NCBI GenBank assembly: GCA_049287565.1
Contig: JBAQGA010000165.1
Coordinates: 1-9,963, forward strand
Reading direction: 5' to 3'
Origin: UBA8522 sp049287565
GTDB lineage: Bacteria > Acidobacteriota > Aminicenantia > Aminicenantales > UBA8522
Length of the DNA: 9,963 nucleotides
Made by a program: the position numbers and the translations under genes. The first letter of the stretch is position 1. Each line of letters starts with the position of its first letter. The notes beneath the pieces are model-generated. The model was given only the letters and a program-made list of their open reading frames with translations, did no database searches and was not told where the DNA came from. Shown here piece by piece: positions 1-6,095 of the stretch.

Positions 1-1
1 C

Positions 2-2086
2 CCCCAACGATGGCTTTCCTTCCTTTTAACAATAGGATTATGCCTGCCCGTCATCTCCGCTCAGAAGAAGTCCGGGCCCAACCTCCCGGAGCAGTACCGC
101 CTCTGGCTGGAGGAAGAAGTCGTCTACATTGTCACTCCCACAGAACGAGACGTCTTCCGGAAGCTCGAGACAGACAGGGAAAGGGATATTTTTATCGAAG
201 CCTTTTGGAAGCACAGAGACCCAACCCCGGGCACGCCCCGCAATGAGTTCAGGGATGAGCACTATCAACGGAGGAAGTACGCCAACGAATACTTCGGCCG
301 GGGAACTCCACGGCCGGGCTGGATGACCGACAGGGGGAGGATCCATATCATCCTCGGCCCGCCCAAGAATATCGAAGACTATGATAGCATCAATGGCGTT
401 TATCCGGTCCAGATATGGTCTTACGAGGGCGATCCGGAATATGGCTTGCCCACCGGGTTCAACATCATCTTCTTCAAGAAGCACGGAATGGGAGAATATG
501 TCCTTTATTCACCCGTTGACGACGGGCCGGAAAGCCTGCTCGCCGATTGGGGGACTGGACTGACGGCCGAGTATATGCAGGAAAGCAGCAGACAACTGTC
601 CGCCGTCCAGCAGCTGGCCAAGCTGGCCCCCAACCTGGCCTACCAGACTCTTTCGCTCATCCCGGGGGAAAGGTCCGCGTCCGGCACCGTTTCCCTCGCT
701 TCTACACGGCTCCTCGGCAACGTTTTTTCTTATCCCCAGAAGAAAGTCGAGGATACATACGCCGAAGCCCTGCTCAAGTACAAAGATGTCATCGAGGTCG
801 ATTACTCGGCCAACTATATCCCCAGCGATTCTTCGCTTTATGTCATCAAGGATGAGTCAGGGCGCTTTATGGTCCACTATTCCATCGAACCGAAGAAGAT
901 TTCCGTCGATTCCTACGGCGACAAGTATAGCACGAATTACGAGCTCGACGGCCGGGTTTCGGACACCAATGGGAATACCGTTTTCCAGTACATGAAAGAG
1001 TTTCCGCTGAGCTTCAGCGGCCCGGAAATTCAGGACCTGGGCGCCAAAGCGCTGGCCATCCAGGACCTTTTCCCCCTGGTGCCGGGAACCTACAGGTTCG
1101 ACCTCCTGCTCAAAAACACGGTCTCCAAGGAATTCACGACGTTTGAAGGAACCATCGCGATTCCGGAAGAAGGCGCCCTCCCGGCCATAACTCCTCTCGT
1201 CTTGGGATACCGGCTGGAAAAGAGCGCTTCGCCAGCGGCGGAGTTTATCCCCTTTCAGATTCGTTACGGCCAGCTGCTGACGCCCGCCCGGAAAACATTC
1301 AGCCAAAAAGAGAACCTGATCGTCTTTTTTCAAATCTTGGGACTGCCTCCGGAACTCCGGTCCTCGGGACAGCTGAAATATGAAGTACTCCGCAAGGAAG
1401 CCCAGTTTCTGAGTCAACTCAAGAAAATCGGCGAGTATCAAAACGCTCCGGATTTTCTAGAGGTGTTTCCTCTCCAGGATTTCCCCCCCGACTATTATAA
1501 AATCAGAGTATCCGTGCTGGACTCCCGCGGAGCCAAGCTCCTGGCGCAGGATGAGGACTTCGAGATTACGGCGGCTCCAGGCATCGGCCGCCCCCTTGTC
1601 GTCTCCAAGGTCATCCCGGTCTCGGCCGCCGAGGAATACGATTACGACATGGGTCTCCAATTGCTCAATCTGAAAAGAAACAAGGACGCTCTGGTTTTTC
1701 TCGAGAAGGTCTATGCCAAGAATCCAACGCAAGCCAAATACGCGCTGGGCTTAAGTCAAGGCCTTTTCATCGAGGGCCAATACCAAAGGATCAAAGACAT
1801 CCTCACCCCGTGGACGGGTGAGAAGGCGACGGACCTGGTCCTTTACTTTCACGGGAAGTCCGCCCATTCTCTGGGTCAGCTGGATGAAGCGATCGCTGAT
1901 TACACGAATTATCTCTCCCGGTTCGGGATGAACCTGGAGATTCTCAACCTCCTGGGGACGGCGCATTACCAAAAGGGCAATGCCGCAGAGGCACTGAGGG
2001 CCTGGAAGAGATCTCTGGAGATCAATCCCGGCCAGGAAAATATCAGGAAGCTCGTCCAGTCCCTGGAAGAAAAAATCAGGCACTGA
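2..2086 (+). CDS. GWxTD domain protein with C-terminal TPRs (5' end outside window)
   Basis: Secreted or periplasmic protein of unknown function, open from the window edge with 694 visible codons. Counting from base 2, residues 4-20 form a hydrophobic signal segment ending VISA before QKK, so very few residues are missing. Residues ~28-104 are the charged region usual before the motif (LPEQYRLWLEEEVVYI, then FIEAFWKHRDPTPGTP, then YANEYFGRGTPRP). The motif GWMTD follows at 106-110, then RGRIHIILGPP. A beta-rich middle section leads to TPR-like helical repeats from about residue 550 to the end (for example LGTAHYQKGNAAEALRAWKR). The first in-frame ATG, at 323, lies inside the GWxTD motif and cannot be the start. 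GWxTD proteins are common in Aminicenantes, Acidobacteria and Bacteroidetes; I know of no established biochemical role. The family call is firm and the function is unknown. Confidence 0.88.
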   Translation, partial: PQRWLSFLLTIGLCLPVISAQKKSGPNLPEQYRLWLEEEVVYIVTPTERDVFRKLETDRERDIFIEAFWKHRDPTPGTPRNEFRDEHYQRRKYANEYFGRGTPRPGWMTDRGRIHIILGPPKNIEDYDSINGVYPVQIWSYEGDPEYGLPTGFNIIFFKKHGMGEYVLYSPVDDGPESLLADWGTGLTAEYMQESSRQLSAVQQLAKLAPNLAYQTLSLIPGERSASGTVSLASTRLLGNVFSYPQKKVEDTYAEALLKYKDVIEVDYSANYIPSDSSLYVIKDESGRFMVHYSIEPKKISVDSYGDKYSTNYELDGRVSDTNGNTVFQYMKEFPLSFSGPEIQDLGAKALAIQDLFPLVPGTYRFDLLLKNTVSKEFTTFEGTIAIPEEGALPAITPLVLGYRLEKSASPAAEFIPFQIRYGQLLTPARKTFSQKENLIVFFQILGLPPELRSSGQLKYEVLRKEAQFLSQLKKIGEYQNAPDFLEVFPLQDFPPDYYKIRVSVLDSRGAKLLAQDEDFEITAAPGIGRPLVVSKVIPVSAAEEYDYDMGLQLLNLKRNKDALVFLEKVYAKNPTQAKYALGLSQGLFIEGQYQRIKDILTPWTGEKATDLVLYFHGKSAHSLGQLDEAIADYTNYLSRFGMNLEILNLLGTAHYQKGNAAEALRAWKRSLEINPGQENIRKLVQSLEEKIRH

Positions 2087-2196
2087 TCCGTCTGTCGCCT
2101 GCGTCCGAGACGAATCTTCCCCGCATTCAGGCCCCGGTTTTCTTGGTCACGGACCGCTCGAAGCAAAAATTCTCTGGCTTTTCGGGTCCATCCGGA

Positions 2197-2202
2197 TATA
2201 AT
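2197..2202 (+). promoter_or_regulatory. Possible -10 box before the DUF481 remnant
   Basis: A perfect TATAAT lies in the 170-bp gap after the GWxTD gene, 56 bases before the proposed start at 2258. The hexamer 17 bases upstream (CTGGCT, 2174-2179) is a poor -35 match, so this may be a chance hit in a locally AT-rich stretch. Confidence 0.35.
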
Positions 2203-2257
2203 AATTTTCCTGGATTTTCCAAATTGGAGCCGGAGAAAAATTGAGGCGAAAATTCCG

Positions 2258-2545
2258 CTGAACAAGAAAAGAGTCTTCGTGATAGTCATTTCGCTCGTTC
2301 TATCTTTAGGATCGTTCGGACGAGCCGAAGAGCCCAAAAAAGAGCCGCCGCATTGGAAAGGGGATGTCTCTCTCGGGCTGTCATTGGCCCGCGGGAACGC
2401 TCAATCCTCCAGTTTTTCCTTCACTCTTGCGGCCGACGGCCCGGTCAATATGGCGAATACTCTGATATGGGCTAACAAGCCGGTCGGCTCGGGGATCAAG
2501 AGAAACGACGTCACCTTCATCGCCGGGCTGAGCCGGAAGTTCTGA
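2258..2545 (+). pseudogene. Internally deleted DUF481 (YdiY-like) outer-membrane protein
   Basis: DUF481 proteins are signal-bearing outer-membrane beta-barrel-like proteins, normally around 240-300 residues. Here only about 95 codons remain. The N-terminus has a signal peptide (NKKRVFVIVISLVLSLGSFGRA), then HWKGDVSLGLSLARGN, the family's opening strand with its W-x-G...LG..L..GN pattern. Near 2470-2485 the reading passes directly into NDVTFIAGLSRKF*, which looks like the family's final strand ending in an aromatic residue. Most of the barrel is therefore missing although the frame stays open. The best signal-peptide start is CTG at 2258 (reading L/M-N-K-K-R), with GAGG at 2243-2246 as a weak ribosome site. 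There is no ATG, and GTG at 2279 would remove the basic n-region. An ATG-to-CTG change together with an internal deletion fits a decaying gene. A short expressed peptide or an assembly collapse are alternatives. Confidence 0.6.
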
Positions 2546-2625
2546 GCGGTTAAAGACGATTTCACCGGGTCCGGGATCGCCGGGCCGGTGGAAGAGAGAT
2601 CGAGCCTGTTCCAGGAGGAGAGGGC

Positions 2626-4248
2626 ATGAACGCATTCCAAGCCTTGGACTGGATCGTCGTCGGCGCTTATTTCCTGGTCGTCATGGGCATCGCCTGGTGG
2701 GGGATGAGGCAGAGGCAGGACACCTCGACCGACTATTTCCTGGCCGGCCGGCACATCGGCTGGTTCATCGTCGGCGCTTCCATCTTCGCCTCCAACATCG
2801 GCGCCGAGCACATCGTCGGGCTGGCCGGGACCGCGGCCAAGACCGGGGTGGCCATGGGTATGTACGAGCTCCATTCCTGGCTCGTCTTGGTCCTGGGCTG
2901 GGTCTTCATCCCTTTTTATATGCGCAGCCGCGTCTTCACCATGCCCGAATTCCTGGAAAAACGCTACTCGCCGACGGCCCGCTGGTTTCTGTCTCTTGTG
3001 GCCTTGATCAGCTACGTCCTGACCAAGGTCGCGGTGAACGTCTATGCCGGTGCCGTGGTCTTCCAGGTCCTCATGGGCATCGACTTCTGGACGGGGGCGC
3101 TGATCGTCGTCCTCCTGACCGGCATTTACACGGTCGTAGGCGGGTTGCGGGCCGTGGTCTATACCGAGGCGATGCAGGCGGTCGTCCTTCTGCTCGGAGC
3201 CGCCCTGGTGACGGTCGCCGGACTGATCAAGATCGGCGGCTGGGGGAAATTGGTGTCTATTGCCGGGAGCAGCCACCTCAACCTTTTCCTCCCCCTCAAC
3301 CACCCGGAATTCCCCTGGCTGGGCATGGTCCTGGCGCCGCCGATCGTCGGTCTCTGGTACTGGTGCACTGACCAATATATCGTTCAGCGGGCCCTGGCGG
3401 CCCGGAACGAGACCCAGGCGCGGCGCGGCAGCATCTTCGCCTCTTATCTCAAGCTCTCGCCCTTTTTCATCTTCGTCCTCCCGGGTGTAATGGCCTTTGC
3501 CCTGGCTCAGTCGGGCCAGATCCAGCTCGACCGGGCCGACATGGCCTTTCCGGTCATGGTCCGGGCGCTGCTCCCCATCGGGTTGCGAGGTCTCGTCGTC
3601 GGCGGGCTGCTGGCGGCGCTGATGAGCTCGCTGGCCGGGGTCTTCAACTCCTGCTCGACGATCTTCACCATGGATATCTACAAGAAATTGAGGCCGCAGT
3701 CCTCCGAAAAGACCCTCGTCCGGGTCGGCCGTCTGGCCACAGGAGTAGTCGTACTGACGGGAGTGCTCTGGATCCCGCTGATGAAGAATATCTCCGGTGA
3801 GCTCTACCACTACCTCCAGAGCGTCCAGTCCTATCTGGGCCCGCCGATCGCCGCCGTCTTCCTCCTTGGAGTCTTCTGGAAGCGGATCAATTCCAAGGGC
3901 GCGGTCGCCGCTCTTGTCGGCGGGTTCGTCCTGGGCATCCTGAGGCTGGTGGCCGAGCTCAACAAGGGCAGCCTTTCCGGCTGGCTCCACCAGTTCGCCA
4001 CCGTCAGTTTCCTCTATTTCTGTGTGGCCCTGTTCCTCGTCTGTATAGCGGTCATGGTCGCGGTCAGCCTCCTGACGCGCGCTCCCGCAGTGGAAGAAAT
4101 CCAGGGCCTGACCTATGCCACGACCGTGGCCGCCGACAAGGCCAGTTCACGGGCCAGCTGGAACCGCCTGGATGTCGGGCTTTCGGTGATCGTGGTCGCC
4201 GTCATCCTTTTCGTGATTCTCTATTTCTCGCCACTTTTCCAGAGATAA
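2626..4248 (+). CDS. SLC5/SGLT-type sodium:solute symporter
   Basis: Inner-membrane secondary transporter of the sodium:solute symporter family, 540 residues, close to the ~540 of the Vibrio galactose transporter vSGLT. It has about 14 hydrophobic helices and a final helix at ~520-536. Family landmarks: SNIGAEHIVGLAG (56-68), FTMPEFLEKRY (104-114), a WYWCTDQ block (244-250), SYLKLSPFF (273-281), ALMSSLAGVFNS (331-342), FTMDIYKKLR (347-356) and YLQSVQSYLGPP (396-407). By analogy with SGLT1 and vSGLT, likely sugar contacts are His62, Glu81, Tyr245/Trp246, Lys276 and Gln398, and Ser334/Ser335 fit the Na2 site. Substrate is probably a sugar or polyol taken up with Na+, but sequence alone does not fix it. 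Start ATG 2626 has a strong AGGAGG (2613-2618). It follows the DUF481 remnant by 80 bp and may share its transcript. Confidence 0.93.
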   Translation: MNAFQALDWIVVGAYFLVVMGIAWWGMRQRQDTSTDYFLAGRHIGWFIVGASIFASNIGAEHIVGLAGTAAKTGVAMGMYELHSWLVLVLGWVFIPFYMRSRVFTMPEFLEKRYSPTARWFLSLVALISYVLTKVAVNVYAGAVVFQVLMGIDFWTGALIVVLLTGIYTVVGGLRAVVYTEAMQAVVLLLGAALVTVAGLIKIGGWGKLVSIAGSSHLNLFLPLNHPEFPWLGMVLAPPIVGLWYWCTDQYIVQRALAARNETQARRGSIFASYLKLSPFFIFVLPGVMAFALAQSGQIQLDRADMAFPVMVRALLPIGLRGLVVGGLLAALMSSLAGVFNSCSTIFTMDIYKKLRPQSSEKTLVRVGRLATGVVVLTGVLWIPLMKNISGELYHYLQSVQSYLGPPIAAVFLLGVFWKRINSKGAVAALVGGFVLGILRLVAELNKGSLSGWLHQFATVSFLYFCVALFLVCIAVMVAVSLLTRAPAVEEIQGLTYATTVAADKASSRASWNRLDVGLSVIVVAVILFVILYFSPLFQR

Positions 4249-4262
4249 AGGGGGATTACCTA

Positions 4263-4417
4263 GAAAATCCCCCTCTCCTCCATCCTCCCCCACGAGGGGG
4301 GAGGAATCAGATGGGCCATTCAGAAATCCTCTTCCAGGTGGGGTGAAGAGCAAATGGGCGCACTCCCTACATATCCTCCTCCCCTGGTGGGAGGAGGTGG
4401 GGAGGAGGGGGATTTTC
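4263..4417. repeat. Inverted-repeat element with CCTCC/GGAGG hairpins (MITE/REP-like)
   Basis: The outer arms begin GAAAATCCCCCTC (4263-4275) and end with its near complement GAGGGGGATTTTC (4405-4417); pairing continues imperfectly inward through CCTCC/GGAGG. Inside are three hairpins: TCCTCCCCC/GGGGGAGGA (4283-4291 with 4297-4305), CTCTTC/GAAGAG (4329-4334 with 4345-4350) and CCTCCTCCC/GGGAGGAGG (4375-4383 with 4389-4397). Two degenerate half-units, each starting ATGGGC and running to a CCTC..CC(A/T)GGTGGG block, suggest an internal duplication. It begins 15 bases after the symporter stop and has no coding potential. Small non-autonomous or REP-like repeats of this style are often dispersed, but copy number cannot be seen here. 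The hairpins could also stop transcription or protect the symporter mRNA end, although no U-tract follows them. Confidence 0.65.
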
Positions 4418-4549
4418 ATCGTTCGCGGGTGGCCCGCAGGGCCATGAGAAATTAATACATTGAGGACAAATTTTTAGAAGATGTCTCCGGGATAGACCCA
4501 AACCCTCGCCTTGGGAAATACGAAGGAATAAGAGCGGGTTGGGCTTAAT
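4418..4549. other. Intergenic stretch with no recognised gene
   Basis: Between the repeat element and the promoter at 4550. It contains one small hairpin, GCGGG-TGG-CCCGC (4425-4437), with no following T-run. No tRNA-like cloverleaf, riboswitch pattern or convincing ORF was seen. Confidence 0.5.
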
Positions 4550-4579
4550 TTGAACTGAACGGCTGATAGCAGGTATATT
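4550..4579 (+). promoter_or_regulatory. Sigma70-type promoter for the beta-propeller gene
   Basis: TTGAAC (4550-4555), an 18-base spacer and TATATT (4574-4579). Transcription would start near 4586, just upstream of an AAGGAG ribosome site (4590-4595) and ATG 4603, giving a leader of roughly 17 bases. The ordering and spacing of these parts support the call. Confidence 0.55.
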
Positions 4580-4602
4580 AGAAGGGAACAAGGAGAAGAT
4601 TC

Positions 4603-5736
4603 ATGAAAAAGATATCGCCTGTTTGGCTCATCGGATTATCCGTCGTCTTGATCTTCGGTCTGGCCGAGGGGCAGAAGATCAAAACTGTGGACGGGGTCAC
4701 GGTCGTTTCCAACGCCAAGAAACCGAATTCCGTTAAAGGGCAGCCCTCTAAGATTGTGCTGACCGAAGAACTGACAATCGGCGGCGGCGCTGACCCGGAG
4801 CAATCCTTTTCTCAGGTGAGCACGTTCGTCGTCGGCGCTGATGGCGCCGTTTTTGCCCTCGATTTCAAGGAGCAGAAGATCAAGGTCTTCGACCGGACCG
4901 GGAAATTTCTCCGTGCGATCGGCAAGCCCGGTCAGGGCCCGGGAGAGCTGGGGATGGCTTCGGGGATTCAGCTCACTGCCGACAACACTCTTATCGTAGC
5001 GGACGCGACCAACCGTCGGCTGGCCCTGTTCAAGCCCAGCGGTGAGTTCATCAAGAACATCCCCATGTCCGGAACGCTGGGCCTGGCCAACATCCTCTTG
5101 GATGGCAAGGGGAATTCCATCGGACAGGAAATGGGCTTCGCGGACGGAAATGCCCAGATGTTCGTCGAGATCAAGAAATTCGACCCCGACCTCAAACCGC
5201 TCTTCACCCTCGACAAGATCGAGTTCCCGTTTCCCATTCCGGGCTCGGGTACCAAGATGAACATCCTGGAGCTGATGTCCGTTTACCAGTTCGACCCGGC
5301 GGACAACATCTACTACGGCAGAAATGTGAACTATGAGATCAAGGTTTACAGCCCGGAGGGAAAACACATCCGGACCATCCAAAAAGAATATGACCGGGTG
5401 AAAGTCACCCAGGCGGATATTGATGAGATGCTGGCGAGGATACCGAACGTAACGCCGGGCGTCAATATTAAGGAGATGATCTCCTTCCCCGAGTACTTCC
5501 CGCCTTTTCAATACTTCATCCTTGACGACAAGGGCAGAATGTTCGTTCGCACTTATGTGAAAGGAAAAGCTAAGGGGGAGTATGTGATCGATGTCTTCGA
5601 CGCCGAAGGCCGGTTCATCGCCCAGTTCATCACCAAAACGGACCTCAGGCTCCTGAAAGCCGGCAAAGCCTACGGGATCGAGGAGTCCGATGAGGGCTAC
5701 CAGACGATCAAAAGATACGCCGTCTCGACGGAATAG
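4603..5736 (+). CDS. Secreted six-bladed beta-propeller (NHL-repeat-like) protein
   Basis: A 377-residue exported protein of unknown specific function. Residues 1-23 are a Sec signal (MKKISPVWLIGLSVVLIFGL core). The N-terminal block KTVDGVTVVSNAKKP (27-41) resembles the conserved opening of many Aminicenantes/Bacteroidetes propeller proteins. Blade-like repeats follow: V.ADGAVFALDFKEQKIKVFDRTGKFLRAIG, then GKPGQGPGE (107-115), the classic NHL turn, then LTADNTLIVADATNRRLALFKPSGEFI. Weaker blades include YYGRNVNYEIKVYSPEGKHIRTI and YVIDVFDAEGRFIAQF. Such propellers usually bind ligands or partner proteins rather than catalyse, though this is not certain here. ATG 4603 is supported by AAGGAG at the right spacing and by a promoter just upstream. 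The gene appears to be transcribed alone: it is flanked on both sides by repeat elements. No lipobox or C-terminal anchor was seen. Confidence 0.85.
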   Translation: MKKISPVWLIGLSVVLIFGLAEGQKIKTVDGVTVVSNAKKPNSVKGQPSKIVLTEELTIGGGADPEQSFSQVSTFVVGADGAVFALDFKEQKIKVFDRTGKFLRAIGKPGQGPGELGMASGIQLTADNTLIVADATNRRLALFKPSGEFIKNIPMSGTLGLANILLDGKGNSIGQEMGFADGNAQMFVEIKKFDPDLKPLFTLDKIEFPFPIPGSGTKMNILELMSVYQFDPADNIYYGRNVNYEIKVYSPEGKHIRTIQKEYDRVKVTQADIDEMLARIPNVTPGVNIKEMISFPEYFPPFQYFILDDKGRMFVRTYVKGKAKGEYVIDVFDAEGRFIAQFITKTDLRLLKAGKAYGIEESDEGYQTIKRYAVSTE

Positions 5737-5777
5737 GCTCGGGGAAAAGGCTAAAGTAACCGTATTCTCTTAAGACA

Positions 5778-6048
5778 AGGCGAGGGGTATGGGCGAGAAG
5801 GTCATCCGGAGGCGAGCGGGCAGGGATCCGCGAAGCGGAGAGCGAGCCGAGGAAATAAGGGGATTTCCCTGATTTGCAGAGCAAAGCAGGGGGGTTCCAA
5901 GGGGGATGGCCCCCTTGGTCGGAGGACGAAGTCCGAGAAGGGGAGGCAGAGAGCGAAGCGAGCGTTGGAAGGGGTAAGGCGAAGCCTTATCCCTCCAAAG
6001 GAACGCTGTGGGGAAATCCTCGGGCCTTCGAGCCCATACCCCGAGCCT
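5778..6048. repeat. Long fold-back element (nested inverted repeats) upstream of gatE
   Basis: A ~271-bp non-coding element that is a nested imperfect palindrome. The outer arms share GGGGTATGGGC (5784-5794) with its exact complement GCCCATACCCC (6032-6042), flanked by AGGC/GCCT and AAGG/CCTT matches. Further in, CCGAGGA (5847-5853) pairs with TCCTCGG (6017-6023), and GGATTTCCC (5861-5869) pairs with GGGAAATCC (6011-6019); these two overlap, so they are alternatives. Internal hairpins: TCCGC-GAA-GCGGA (5827-5839), CCCTGATTTGC-AGA-GCAAAGCAGGG with one mismatch (5867-5891), CCAAGGGGG-ATGG-CCCCCTTGG (5897-5918), GGAC-GAA-GTCC (5924-5934), and an extended 47-nt hairpin closed by AGCGTT/AACGCT (5961-6007). 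A separate AGGCTCGGGG (5735-5744), overlapping the propeller stop, matches the complement of 6039-6048. Most likely a MITE-like insertion; a structured transcript is the alternative. Confidence 0.65.
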
Positions 6049-6053
6049 CTCCC

Positions 6054-6082
6054 TTGAAGGGGTCTTTCCCCTGTGGTATATT
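6054..6082 (+). promoter_or_regulatory. Sigma70-type promoter for gatE-gatD, near-leaderless
   Basis: TTGAAG (6054-6059), a 17-base spacer and TATATT (6077-6082), very similar to the promoter at 4550-4579. The expected transcription start, near 6089-6090, is only ~6 bases before ATG 6096, and there is no Shine-Dalgarno motif. Translation would then be leaderless or nearly so. The spacer holds a small AGGGG/CCCCT dyad (6058-6072), which could be an operator, but that is only a possibility. Confidence 0.55.
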
Positions 6083-6095
6083 CCCAGACTCCATC

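Noticed and set aside
323..325. ATG at 323 as start of the GWxTD protein
   Set aside because: It is the x of the GWxTD motif; the same frame is open to the window edge and encodes a signal peptide and the conserved region before the motif.
2401..3990. 529-codon antisense ORF opposite the symporter
   Set aside because: Mirror of GC-rich codons in a clear membrane protein gene; the product is a low-complexity mix of D, E, G, P, Q and R with no recognisable domain.
4249..4602. tRNA, small RNA gene or CRISPR array in the intergenic regions
   Set aside because: No cloverleaf with the conserved tRNA GTTC arm and no regularly spaced direct repeats were seen in any of the three long gaps; the structure is explained by inverted repeats.
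5874..6095. N-terminal extension of gatE by 74 codons from a TTG at 5874
   Set aside because: These codons run through the fold-back repeat, have no resemblance to GatE, and the promoter and family start both fit ATG 6096.
5737..6095. T-box or riboswitch leader controlling gatE
   Set aside because: No T-box sequence or terminator/antiterminator with a U-run was seen, and the best promoter lies downstream of the structured region.
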